From AC-32 sp963766375 (GTDB lineage: Bacteria; Actinomycetota; Thermoleophilia; Gaiellales; Gaiellaceae), in assembly GCA_963766375.1 (NCBI GenBank), contig CAVXZG010000019.1, forward strand, positions 496,001 to 560,000: a stretch of 64,000 nucleotides of DNA, given 5' to 3'. The position numbers and the translations under genes were made by a program. Shown piece after piece: positions 1 to 7,500 of the stretch. The notes beneath the pieces were generated by a model. The model made no database searches. It was not told the DNA's origin and saw nothing but the letters and a program-made list of their open reading frames with translations. How positions within the stretch are numbered: the stretch's first letter is position 1; every line of letters begins with the position of its first letter.

Positions 1-97
1 CCACGCGAACAGCCCGGCCTTCTTCCGCGCGCTCGAAGAGGTAGCGCTGCAGGCGTGATTCGTAGTCGGCTGGGCGCAGGACGGCGGCGACGCTCAT
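1..97 (-). CDS. Partial hypothetical protein, N-terminus only
   Basis: An ATG at 97 on the minus strand opens an uninterrupted frame to the window edge, giving about 32 residues that begin MSVAAVLRPADYESRLQ. It lies 11 bp beyond the stop of the receiver gene, so it would be the next gene of the same operon. The piece is too short to assign a family. The opposite strand also reads open from base 2 to a TGA at 56-58 and could be the tail of a plus-strand gene, so the strand choice is tentative. Confidence 0.3.
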   Translation of the reverse strand, partial: MSVAAVLRPADYESRLQRYLFERAEEGRAVRV

Positions 98-108
98 CGC
101 TGCTGAAT

Positions 109-483
109 CTAGCGGGTCAGGCTGATGAGACGGCGAACTACGTCGTGCAGCTCCTCGAGGCGAAACGGCTTGCCGACGACGCCGTCCGCTTCTCCCTGGG
201 TCGCGGCGTCGAGCTGTGCACTGCCAGTAACCAGTACGACCGGCGGCGCGCCGCCGCGCGCCCGCAGGTTGCGCATCAGCTCGATGCCGCTCTCGGGGCC
301 GACGTGCACGTCGAGCAGAACGACGTCCACCCGCTCGGCGAGAAGCATGTCCTCTGCTTCGGCCACGGTCGGCGCCTCGAGCACGCGATACCCGTCGAGC
401 TCGAGGTTGACGCGACAGAGCAGCCGGAGCGACGCGTCGTCGTCGACGACCAGCACGGTGGGCGGCTGGGCGGTCTCCCCCAT
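109..483 (-). CDS. Single-domain response regulator (CheY-like receiver)
   Basis: A protein of about 124 residues made only of a receiver domain. The acidic pocket is visible (VVDDD near residues 12-16), the phospho-acceptor Asp lies at about residue 58 in VVLLDVH, followed by the conserved Thr in LVTGSA and the Lys in GKPF near the C-terminus. No output domain follows, so it probably relays phosphate or signals by protein contact. I start at the ATG at 483 because a -10-like TATGCT (495-500, minus strand) lies just upstream; an in-frame ATG at 513 would add ten unconserved residues. No kinase is adjacent within the window. The AT-rich stretch at 530-555 may hold further promoter sequence. 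Confidence 0.8.
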   Translation of the reverse strand: MGETAQPPTVLVVDDDASLRLLCRVNLELDGYRVLEAPTVAEAEDMLLAERVDVVLLDVHVGPESGIELMRNLRARGGAPPVVLVTGSAQLDAATQGEADGVVGKPFRLEELHDVVRRLISLTR

Positions 484-599
484 GCGAGGCGGGGAGCATA
501 GCGCCGTATCCATTTCGGCGCCGGGCGCGTTTACTATTCAAAAGTGATAAATATGCCGCAACCCACGCCGCTCTTCCGGCGCCGTGCCTGGCTCGAGTT

Positions 600-1880
600 T
601 CAGCGGGCGCTCGACCCGCTGGCCGCACCGCGGCCGCTGCCGGCCAGGCGCGCGAGGGACTCGTCCTTGCCGAGCAGTTCCAGGCTCTCGAAGAGGCCTG
701 GCGAGACCAACGACCCGGTCAGGGCCAGGCGGATGGGCTGAAAGGCTTCTCGGGGCTTGAGGCCGAGTCCCTCGGCCACCTCGCGTAGCGCCGCCTCGAT
801 CTGCTCCGCCTCGAAGGGCTCGACCTCCGCCAGGCGCTCGACGGCGGCCGGCAGCATGGGCCCCTCGTCGAGGGCCTCCGGGTCGGGCTCGACTCGCGCG
901 AAGAGGAAGCCGGCGAAGGCCGGGAACTCGCCGAGCGTTGCGATCTTCTCCTGAACGAGGGGCGCCGCCTTGCGGATGCGCTCCTCGTCCCACTCGTAGC
1001 CCTGCTCGCGCAGGTACGCCACGAGCCGGTCCGCGTACTCGTCCGGCGAGAGCGCCCGGAGGTACATCCCGTTGAGCCATTCGAGCTTCCTGTAGTCGAA
1101 GGTCGCGGCGCTCGTGCCGACCCGGTCGAGCGTGAACCGCTCGACCAGCTCGTCGCGACTCATGATCTCCGTGTGGTCGTCGTAGCTCCAGCCGAGCAGG
1201 GCGAGGTAGTTGACGAGCGCCTCGGGGAGATAACCCTGCGCCCGGAAGTCCTCGACCGTGATCGCGCCGTGGCGCTTGGAGAGCTTGCGCCCGTCCGGCC
1301 CGTTCAGGAGCGGCACATGCGCGTAGGCGGGGATCTCCGCGCCGATCGCCTCGAGGATACGCAGCTGCTTCGGGGTGTTCGAAACGTGGTCCTGTCCGCG
1401 GATCACGTGGGTGATCCCGTCGAGCGCGTCCTCGAGCGGTGAGACGAAGTTGTAAGTCGGGCGGCCATCGGAGCGGACCAGCACCACGTCCTCGAGCTTC
1501 TCGCTCGGATACTCGACCCGGCCGAGCACGATGTCGTCCCAGGACGTCGTGCCCTCGTCGGGCATGCGGAAGCGGATCGCGCCCTCGTCCTCGTAGGCCT
1601 TGCCCTCCTCCACGAGCCGGCGCGCGACCTCCTGCGCGTGCTCCATCCGGTCGAGCTGGAAGGTGACCTCACCGTCCCACTCGAGCCCGAGCCAGACGAG
1701 CGTCCCCTTGATCTGGTCAACCGCCTCCGCGACCTCGCGGCTGACGTCCGTGTTCTCGATCCGGAGGCGGAACTCGCCGCCCTCGTGGCGAGCGAAGAGC
1801 CAGTTGAAGAGCGCGGTGCGGGCGCCGCCGATGTGCAGGTAGCCCGTGGGGCTGGGTGCAAAGCGTGCGCGGACGGACAC
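600..1880 (-). CDS. gltX: Glutamyl-tRNA synthetase
   Basis: Class I aminoacyl-tRNA synthetase that charges tRNA-Glu (or tRNA-Glu and tRNA-Gln in organisms using GatCAB). The HIGH-type motif is HIGG at residues 16-19 within PSPTGYLHIGG, and the KMSKS-type motif is KLSKR at 199-203. At 426 residues it is shorter than the usual 460-490, and the region after residue 95 lacks the Cys cluster that binds zinc in some bacterial enzymes. The start is a GTG at 1880 placed 6 bp from a TACGCT -10 box (1887-1892), so the transcript is probably leaderless. That box is shared with the divergent gene beginning at 1898. Confidence 0.95.
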   Translation of the reverse strand: MSVRARFAPSPTGYLHIGGARTALFNWLFARHEGGEFRLRIENTDVSREVAEAVDQIKGTLVWLGLEWDGEVTFQLDRMEHAQEVARRLVEEGKAYEDEGAIRFRMPDEGTTSWDDIVLGRVEYPSEKLEDVVLVRSDGRPTYNFVSPLEDALDGITHVIRGQDHVSNTPKQLRILEAIGAEIPAYAHVPLLNGPDGRKLSKRHGAITVEDFRAQGYLPEALVNYLALLGWSYDDHTEIMSRDELVERFTLDRVGTSAATFDYRKLEWLNGMYLRALSPDEYADRLVAYLREQGYEWDEERIRKAAPLVQEKIATLGEFPAFAGFLFARVEPDPEALDEGPMLPAAVERLAEVEPFEAEQIEAALREVAEGLGLKPREAFQPIRLALTGSLVSPGLFESLELLGKDESLARLAGSGRGAASGSSAR

Positions 1881-1885
1881 GCCGT

Positions 1886-1892
1886 TAGCGTA
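1886..1892. promoter_or_regulatory. Shared symmetric -10 core of a divergent leaderless promoter
   Basis: The 7-bp sequence TAGCGTA reads as TAGCGT on the plus strand (1886-1891) and TACGCT on the minus strand (1887-1892). Both are good -10 hexamers. The start codons of the two divergent genes (GTG at 1880 and ATG at 1898) each lie exactly 6 bp from their hexamer, as expected for leaderless transcripts. No separate -35 boxes were convincing. Confidence 0.55.
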
Positions 1893-1897
1893 CTGCC

Positions 1898-2932
1898 ATG
1901 GCCGAGCGCGTCCTCAGCCTGCGTGAGCTCAACCGAACCACCTTGCAGCGCCAGCTGCTGCTCCGGCGCGAGCGAATGCCGGTCGCGCGGGCGATCGAGA
2001 AGGTCGGCGGGCTCCAGGCGCAGTGGGCTCCGGCCCCGTACGTTGCGCTCTGGTCGCGGCTCGAAGACTTCGAGCGCCGGTCCCTCGAGCGCGCCCTTCT
2101 ACGTGGCCGCGTGGTGAAGGCGTTGCTGATGCGGGCGACGCTTCATCTCGTGGCAGCCCGCGACTACCCGTATTTCGATTCCGCAGTTCGCGAAGCGCGC
2201 ACGCTCGCGCGTGCTCGTGGCGCGAAGCCGCCCGCGGCCAAGATCGTCGAGCGCGCTCTGACCCTGACACGTGAGCGCCCGCATGCCCGTAGCGAGCTGA
2301 TGAGGGCGCTCGGCTACGACCCGCGAACGACCGACTCGGACGAGTTGCGCGAGTACAACTGGGTCGTGGCGCTGGCACGCCTCGAGCAACTCCCGGAGGC
2401 GGCGCTCTGGGGCTTTCGCGGCTCGCCGCTTCTGCAGCCCGCCGAGCATGAGCTTCCGCCCAAGGAAGAGGCGGTAACGCATCTGATCCGGCGCTATCTC
2501 GCCGCCTTCGGCCCGGCGACCCGCGCAGACGCCTCGCAATGGAGCGGTGTGCCGATCCGCGATCTCACGCCTGGCTTCGAGGCGCTGAAGCTGCGCTGCT
2601 TTCGGGACGAGCAGGGACGCGAGTTGCTCGACCTCCCCCGTGCGCCGCTTGCAGCCGCGGACGTCCCTGCGCCGCCGCGCCTGCTCCCGCGCTGGGAGGA
2701 GCTCCTGCTCGCGCACAAGGACCGCACGCGCGTGATCTCGGACGACCTCCGCAAGGCCGTGATCGCGAAGAACGGCGACGTCCAGCAGACGTTTCTGGTC
2801 GACGGCTTCGTCGCCGGAACCTGGCGACAGGAGGGCGAGCGGGTGCTGCTCGACCCGTTCGAGCCGCTTCCACGCACGGCGCGGCGCGAGCTCGAGGACG
2901 AGGCCAAACGGCTCGCCGCTTGGCTGCGCTAG
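1898..2932 (+). CDS. AlkZ-like winged-helix DNA glycosylase (HTH_42 family, QxQ type)
   Basis: A 344-residue member of the winged-helix family that includes Streptomyces AlkZ and Escherichia coli YcaQ, monofunctional glycosylases that excise bulky alkylated or cross-linked bases. The catalytic-site motif in the first 50 residues is QAQ (residues 40-42, in GGLQAQ), matching the QxQ signature of the AlkZ-like branch rather than the QxD of YcaQ. The C-terminal VDGFVAGTW stretch is also typical of the family. The stop codon TAG at 2930-2932 is part of the presumed -10 box of the next gene, endonuclease IV, which begins 11 bp later. The pair would remove a base and then cut the abasic site. Substrate specificity cannot be read from sequence. 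Confidence 0.85.
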   Translation: MAERVLSLRELNRTTLQRQLLLRRERMPVARAIEKVGGLQAQWAPAPYVALWSRLEDFERRSLERALLRGRVVKALLMRATLHLVAARDYPYFDSAVREARTLARARGAKPPAAKIVERALTLTRERPHARSELMRALGYDPRTTDSDELREYNWVVALARLEQLPEAALWGFRGSPLLQPAEHELPPKEEAVTHLIRRYLAAFGPATRADASQWSGVPIRDLTPGFEALKLRCFRDEQGRELLDLPRAPLAAADVPAPPRLLPRWEELLLAHKDRTRVISDDLRKAVIAKNGDVQQTFLVDGFVAGTWRQEGERVLLDPFEPLPRTARRELEDEAKRLAAWLR

Positions 2933-2935
2933 CGT
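2930..2935 (+). promoter_or_regulatory. Leaderless -10 box of the endonuclease IV gene
   Basis: TAGCGT overlaps the TAG stop codon of the AlkZ-like gene and lies 7 bp before the GTG start at 2943. This is the same spacing as at the other leaderless starts in this window. It would let endonuclease IV be transcribed on its own as well as by read-through. Confidence 0.4.
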
Positions 2936-2942
2936 CCGCTTC

Positions 2943-3851
2943 GTGCAGCTAGGCGCCCACGTCTCCACCGCCGGCGGAATCCACACCGCGATCGACCGGA
3001 TCGAGGCGATCGGCGGCGAGAGCGTCCAGATCTTCACGCAGAGCCCGCGCACCTGGCGCCCGACAAACCACGACCCAGCCAACTTCGAGCGCTTCAAAGA
3101 ACGCCGCGCCGAGGTGGGAATCGGAGCGGTCGTCTGCCACGCGCTCTACCTGCTCAACCTCGCTAGCCCGGACGAGGACATCTACAAGAAGTCGGTCGAC
3201 ACGCTCAAGAACACGGTTGACGTCGCCTGTGCGATCGATGCGGATGCCGTCGTCTTCCACGTCGGCTCGCACCTGGGCTCGGGCTTCGACGCCGGGCTCG
3301 AGCGCGTCGTGCCCGCGCTCGCCGAGGCGCTCACTCGCTGCTCCGAGACGACCTGGCTCTGCATGGAGAACTCGGCGGGCGCCGGGGGCACGATCGGCCG
3401 CTCGCTCGAGGAGCTGGCGGCGCTGTACGAGGCGCTCAACCAGCATCCGCGGCTCGGCGTCTGCCTCGACTCGTGCCACCTCTACGTCTCCGGGTACGAC
3501 GTCACCGACCCCGCCGAGCTCGACCGCGTCGTGAAGGACGTCGACCGGCTGATCGGGCTCGACCGGCTGCGCTGCCTGCACGTGAACGACTCCAAAGCAC
3601 CCCTCGGCTCGAACCTCGACCGGCACGAGAACATCGGCGACGGCCTGTTGGGAGAGAAGCTCGGCGTCTTCCTCGCCCATTCGAAGCTACGCGGCCTACC
3701 GGCGTTGCTCGAGGTTCCCGGCGAAGGCCACGGCCCGGATGCCGAGCAGGTTCGGAGGCTGAAGGAGCTCTACGCGCGGGCTACGAGGCGATCTGCGCGA
3801 AAATCCGGAACGAAGGCGCGCCGACCGGCAGCTCGTGGAACTCGGGGTTGA
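2943..3851 (+). CDS. nfo: Deoxyribonuclease IV / AP endonuclease
   Basis: A 302-residue AP endonuclease family 2 enzyme that cleaves 5' of abasic sites in base-excision repair using a trinuclear zinc centre. Metal-ligand motifs occur in the expected order: CHALYLLN, VFHVGSHLG, CMENSAG, CLDSCHLYVSGYD, CLHVNDSK, NLDRHENIGDG and LLEVPGEG. The GTG at 2943 gives an N-terminus starting MQLGAHVSTAGG, as in the family. The last 25 or so residues are basic and poorly conserved and overlap the convergent gene by about 70 bp. Adjacency to the AlkZ-like glycosylase suggests coupled action on alkylation damage. Confidence 0.95.
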   Translation: MQLGAHVSTAGGIHTAIDRIEAIGGESVQIFTQSPRTWRPTNHDPANFERFKERRAEVGIGAVVCHALYLLNLASPDEDIYKKSVDTLKNTVDVACAIDADAVVFHVGSHLGSGFDAGLERVVPALAEALTRCSETTWLCMENSAGAGGTIGRSLEELAALYEALNQHPRLGVCLDSCHLYVSGYDVTDPAELDRVVKDVDRLIGLDRLRCLHVNDSKAPLGSNLDRHENIGDGLLGEKLGVFLAHSKLRGLPALLEVPGEGHGPDAEQVRRLKELYARATRRSARKSGTKARRPAARGTRG

Positions 3852-4197
3852 CGCAGCCGAGCTCCCCGGTTCGCCCCTCGTAGCACGCTTCGACCTCGAC
3901 CCGGCACATCGGCAGCGCCGGAGCCGTTGCCCTGATCGCCCCGAAACCGCCTCGCCGCGACTCGGCTGCTTCCAGAAGGTCGAAGTCGATCTCGACGTCG
4001 TAGACCTTCATCAGGCAGCCGATGTACGTGCGACCGAACTCCTCGTGGGCATAGGAGAAGGGGCAGCCTCGCTCGACGCAGGCGCCCGGGTACACGACCT
4101 TGTCGCAGTGCGTCTCGCAGCGGCGGCATTCGACCTCGTCCTGAGGCCGGAGCGGGAGCTCGCTCGGCGGGGCCGCCGCCTGCTCGCGTATCTGCAT
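3781..4197 (-). CDS. Cysteine-rich hypothetical protein
   Basis: About 138 residues with no family I recognise. The N-terminal half holds a dense Cys pattern, ECRRCETHCDKVVYPGACVE then GCPFSYAHE and GCLMKVYD, which resembles a metal site of four to six Cys. The second half is acidic with two further Cys (MCRVEVEACYEG) and another at GCVNPEFHELP. There is no signal peptide or membrane segment. I use the ATG at 4197, which lies 6 bp from a CACAAT -10-like box (4204-4209), rather than an ATG 36 bp further upstream. The 3' end overlaps the end of nfo convergently. Confidence 0.7.
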   Translation of the reverse strand: MQIREQAAAPPSELPLRPQDEVECRRCETHCDKVVYPGACVERGCPFSYAHEEFGRTYIGCLMKVYDVEIDFDLLEAAESRRGGFGAIRATAPALPMCRVEVEACYEGRTGELGCVNPEFHELPVGAPSFRIFAQIAS

Positions 4198-4258
4198 GGG
4201 CGAATTGTGAGTGCAACTACCCACCCTCCGCAAGACTTGACAAGCCGCGGTTCGACGG

Positions 4259-4978
4259 CTAGGCCGCCAGCCGTCGCGCGATATTCAGCACGTCCATCTG
4301 GGTGAACGCCTCGTAGTCGGGCTCGCCGCCGTCCGGGTGCTCGTCGGCGCGGAACCAGAGGGCCTGCACCGTCGTCATACCGAGCTCGCCCGCGCCGCGT
4401 ACGTCCTCGTAGAGCCGGTCGCCCACGAAGAGCGTTCGCTCGGGCTCGACCGCAAGCGCCTCGAGGGCGCGCTGGAAGATCGCCGGATGCGGCTTGCGCG
4501 TTCCGACCTCCGAGGAGAAGACGCTGAAGTCAAGCCGCTCCGCGAGGCCCATCTGCTGGAGGTCACGGTGCAGGAGCCAGCCGGGATCGAAGGCATTCGA
4601 GACGAGGCCGAGCTTGAGGCCACGTCCGCGCAGCGATTCCAGCAGCGCATGCGTGTGCGCGCCGAGGAGACGGGCCGGATCCCAGGCCGCATGCTCGGCC
4701 TCGAGATAGCGCGCGAGCTCGTCGTCGTCGATCTTCACGTCGAAGTCCCCGAGGAGTTGCCTGACGAGACCGGGGTACTCGATCTCCTCGACGGTTCCGG
4801 GCACCCAGAAGAGCGGCTCGTAGCGTTCCCGGAAGTGCTCGGTTAGCGTCTCCACCTCGGGCAGCCCGTCCCGCCCGATCGCAGCGAGGCCCGCGTGGTG
4901 GCCGGCGCTCACCAGCTCCGGCGAGTAGGCGAACTGCATCAGCGTGTCGCCCCAGTCGAAGAGAACGGCTTCGAGCAC
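4259..4978 (-). CDS. HAD-superfamily hydrolase
   Basis: A 239-residue haloacid-dehalogenase-fold phosphatase. Motif I is FDWGDT at residues 7-12 with the nucleophile Asp8, motif II is the Ser of VSNAFD, motif III the Lys of GTRKPHPAIF and motif IV FVGDRLYEDV. A helical cap lies between motifs I and II, as in the phosphoglycolate phosphatase/YjjG-like group, so a small phosphorylated metabolite is the likely substrate; which one is unknown. The GTG start at 4978 is 8 bp from a TACCCT -10 box shared with the divergent exchanger gene. Confidence 0.85.
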   Translation of the reverse strand: MLEAVLFDWGDTLMQFAYSPELVSAGHHAGLAAIGRDGLPEVETLTEHFRERYEPLFWVPGTVEEIEYPGLVRQLLGDFDVKIDDDELARYLEAEHAAWDPARLLGAHTHALLESLRGRGLKLGLVSNAFDPGWLLHRDLQQMGLAERLDFSVFSSEVGTRKPHPAIFQRALEALAVEPERTLFVGDRLYEDVRGAGELGMTTVQALWFRADEHPDGGEPDYEAFTQMDVLNIARRLAA

Positions 4979-4985
4979 GGCTCGC

Positions 4986-4992
4986 TAGGGTA
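4986..4992. promoter_or_regulatory. Shared symmetric -10 core of a second divergent leaderless promoter
   Basis: TAGGGTA provides TAGGGT on the plus strand (4986-4991, 6 bp before GTG 4998) and TACCCT on the minus strand (4987-4992, 8 bp before GTG 4978). The arrangement is the same as at 1886-1892. The whole gap between the two start codons is 19 bp. Confidence 0.55.
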
Positions 4993-4997
4993 GCCGC

Positions 4998-6053
4998 GTG
5001 GGCCGCAAGCTCCTCTGGGCGTCGCTGGTGCTGGCCCCGATCACGATTCTCCTGCGCTACGCCTTCCACGTCAGCGACACGGCGCTGTTCGTGGCGGCAG
5101 CCGCTGCGCTGGTTCCGCTGGCCTGGCTGATCGGCGAGGCCACCGAGCACGCAGGCGAGCACACGGGGCCGGGGATCGGCGGCTTCCTGAACGCGAGCTT
5201 CGGCAACGCTCCGGAGCTGATCATCGCCCTCTTCGCGGTGAACGAGGCGCTGCCCGACGTCGTGCGCGGCTCACTGGCGGGCAGCGTGGTCTCGAACATC
5301 CTGCTGGTGCTGGGCGCCGCGTTGATCTTCGGCGGCAACGGGGAAGATGGGAAGCCGCTCGACCGCTTTTCGATCCTCCTGCAGCTCGGGCTCGTGCTCG
5401 GTGCCGTGCTGCTCTTCCTGGTGCCATCGGTGCCGAGCTGGACAGGGGAAACGGAGCGGCACTCGTTGGCGGTTCTCTCGATTCCCGTCTCGATCGTGCT
5501 CTTGCTCGTGTACGCGGCGACCACGGTTCGCGGGCTGCGCCGCCACAAGCGGCTGCACGAGGAGAGCGGCGCGATGCCCGGGGGAGGCTGGTCGCTGCCC
5601 GTCTCGCTCGGAGTGCTGGGGGCGGCGACGGTGGTAACGGCGTTGATCAGCGAGACCCTCGTCCACTCGCTCCACTCATTCGCGGAGTCGGCCGGGCTCT
5701 CGGAGTTCTTCATCGCGACGGTGATCGTGGCGATCGTGGGGAACGCGGCCGAGCACGGCGGCGCGATCGTGATCGCCAGCCGCGGGAAGCTGCCGCTGGC
5801 GTCGGAGATCGCGGTCTCCTCGAGCGCGCAGGTGGCGCTGTTCGTGACTCCCGCGGTCGCGCTCCTCTCCTGGGTCGTGAAGCCGGCGCTACCGCTGAGC
5901 TTCCGGCCGATCGAGCTGGCGGCGATGGGCGGCGCCGCTCTGATGGTCGCGATCCTGCTCGGCGACGGCCGCGGCCGCCGTTGGGAAGGCTTTTTGCTCG
6001 TCGCCGTCTACGGCGGTGTCGCGCTGGCGTTCCTGGCCGCCGGCGACCGCTGA
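4998..6053 (+). CDS. cax: Calcium/proton exchanger (CaCA superfamily)
   Basis: A 351-residue inner-membrane antiporter expected to export Ca2+ in exchange for H+. It has about eleven hydrophobic segments in two homologous halves. The alpha-repeat signatures are FGNAPELI around residues 69-76 in the first half and VGNAAEHGGAI around 248-258 in the second; their acidic residues form the ion site in this family. An acidic or polar loop separates the halves. The start is a GTG with no leader. The gene stands alone on the plus strand and is followed by the repeat element at 6068-6156. Confidence 0.92.
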   Translation: MGRKLLWASLVLAPITILLRYAFHVSDTALFVAAAAALVPLAWLIGEATEHAGEHTGPGIGGFLNASFGNAPELIIALFAVNEALPDVVRGSLAGSVVSNILLVLGAALIFGGNGEDGKPLDRFSILLQLGLVLGAVLLFLVPSVPSWTGETERHSLAVLSIPVSIVLLLVYAATTVRGLRRHKRLHEESGAMPGGGWSLPVSLGVLGAATVVTALISETLVHSLHSFAESAGLSEFFIATVIVAIVGNAAEHGGAIVIASRGKLPLASEIAVSSSAQVALFVTPAVALLSWVVKPALPLSFRPIELAAMGGAALMVAILLGDGRGRRWEGFLLVAVYGGVALAFLAAGDR

Positions 6054-6067
6054 GCCGAAGACACACT

Positions 6068-6156
6068 TTCGTCCCACTCCGTCACAGACACGCGCGCCCA
6101 CCCTCGTTACGCTCGCCTCGGGGAGGAGGCCGGGCGAACCGTACTAAGGGACCAAG
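6068..6156 (+). repeat. Dispersed intergenic promoter/RNA-like element, copy 1
   Basis: This gap carries a -35-like CAGACA (6085-6090), a 17-bp spacer and a -10 TACGCT (6108-6113). Bases 6111-6156 are identical over 46 nt to 24293-24338, and the similarity extends upstream to the GTCACAGACACGCGCG segment. The transcribed start can form a GCCTC/GAGGC hairpin. On the plus strand there is no gene downstream for more than 20 kb, so any product would be a short non-coding RNA running into the 3' end of the convergent hydrolase gene. A related third copy lies upstream of the tgt operon. Confidence 0.5.
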
Positions 6157-6174
6157 GGCATCTTCCGGCCCAGA

Positions 6175-7500
6175 TCAAGCGCCGAAGATCTCGGGCGCCC
6201 GCGTGAACGGGTACGTGGCCCAGTAGAGCTTGACGACCGCACCCGAGTCGTCGCGCACCACCCTCATCGCCTCACCGCGCTCGTCTCCGGAGACGGTGCG
6301 AAAACGGTCTTCGCCCTCCTGCTCGAACACCGACGGCTCGCGCTCGGGTGGCGCGGTCGCGGGCCGCGCCTCGAGCTTCCCCTGGCGCCAGCTGAAGACC
6401 GTCTCGCTTCCCTCGGACCACCAGCGGCCGAGGAGCGGCACGATCTCCTCCGGCGGCGGCTCCTCCGGCGCCCACGGCTCGAGCTCAGGCGCGAGCTCGT
6501 CAAGCGCTGCCTCCGCCAGGGACAGGCCGGTCTCGCTCAGCTTCGGCCAGCGCCCGCAGTTCGTGAGCACGACGGCTCCAACCCGATCGCGCCGGGAGTA
6601 GACGAACATCGACAGGAAGCCGGGGAAGCCGCCGGTGTGGCCGCCGAAGATCCGCTCGCCGCGCCGCCAGAGCTCGATCCCGAGGCCCCAGCCGAGCGTC
6701 CAATCGGGCTCGGCCATGATCTGCAGGTCGTGCATCTCGGCAACACTCGCGCGCGCCAGCACCGCCTCGTCCGGGTCGGCCAGGAACGAGCCCCAGCGCG
6801 CGAGGTCGCCGACCGTGCTCGAGAGGCCCGACTCGCCGCCCTTGCCACCGAGCTCGAGCTCCGGCTCGCGGCGAACCGCATCCGTGTAGGGCTCGACGAA
6901 GTACGGCTTCGCCGCCGGAGCTTCCGGCCCCCAGGTTGTACGCGTCAGGCTGAGAGGGCCGAGCAACCGCTCCTGCACGTAGTCGTGGAACGGCGTTCCG
7001 GAGACGCGCGCGACTACGTGGCCCAGCAGCGCGTACGCGAGATTGGAGTAGTGCCATGCCGCCCACGGCGCGAGCACCTGCTCCGCCTCTGCGAGTCGCC
7101 CGAGCAGCTCCTCCTCGCCGGGGAACTCGAGCGTCTCCCACACCTCGCCCGGCGGCTCGCGCTGCAGGCCCGAAGCGTGGGCGAGCATTCGCCGCAGCGT
7201 CGGCGATCCGTGCGCGGCTTCGGGGAGGTAGCGCGAGAGCGGCTCCTCGAGGTCGAGCTTCCCCGCGTCCCGCAGCTGCATGACGGATACGGCCGTGAAG
7301 GTCTTCGTGATCGAGGCCACTGCGTACTGCGTGTCTGGGGTGGCCTCTACCTTTTTCTCGGCATCCGCGACCCCGACAGCGTCACTCCAAACGAGCTCGT
7401 CGCCTCGGAAGACCGCGGCGGCCAGGCTCGGTAGCCGCCCCGCCTTCTGCGCCTCGAGCACGAGGCGCCGGAATCGCTCAGGCTCGGGCAAGCGCTCCAA
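6175..7500 (-). CDS. Serine hydrolase of the beta-lactamase / penicillin-binding-protein class C family
   Basis: A 441-residue serine hydrolase. The SxxK motif is SITK at residues 63-66, the YxN motif is YSN at 151-153, and HTG at 288-290 takes the place of KTG, the pattern of class C beta-lactamase-like esterases and D-amino-acid peptidases. A C-terminal extension of about 110 residues follows the catalytic domain. No signal peptide is apparent, so a cytoplasmic role is likely. The start (TTG at 7500 or TTG at 7491) overlaps the end of ltaE, which suggests translation as the last gene of the glycine operon. The true substrate is unknown. Confidence 0.85.
   Translation of the reverse strand: MERLPEPERFRRLVLEAQKAGRLPSLAAAVFRGDELVWSDAVGVADAEKKVEATPDTQYAVASITKTFTAVSVMQLRDAGKLDLEEPLSRYLPEAAHGSPTLRRMLAHASGLQREPPGEVWETLEFPGEEELLGRLAEAEQVLAPWAAWHYSNLAYALLGHVVARVSGTPFHDYVQERLLGPLSLTRTTWGPEAPAAKPYFVEPYTDAVRREPELELGGKGGESGLSSTVGDLARWGSFLADPDEAVLARASVAEMHDLQIMAEPDWTLGWGLGIELWRRGERIFGGHTGGFPGFLSMFVYSRRDRVGAVVLTNCGRWPKLSETGLSLAEAALDELAPELEPWAPEEPPPEEIVPLLGRWWSEGSETVFSWRQGKLEARPATAPPEREPSVFEQEGEDRFRTVSGDERGEAMRVVRDDSGAVVKLYWATYPFTRAPEIFGA

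Noticed and set aside
6068..6156. ydaO-type c-di-AMP riboswitch
   Set aside because: The element does not show the conserved ydaO core and does not precede a gene on its strand.
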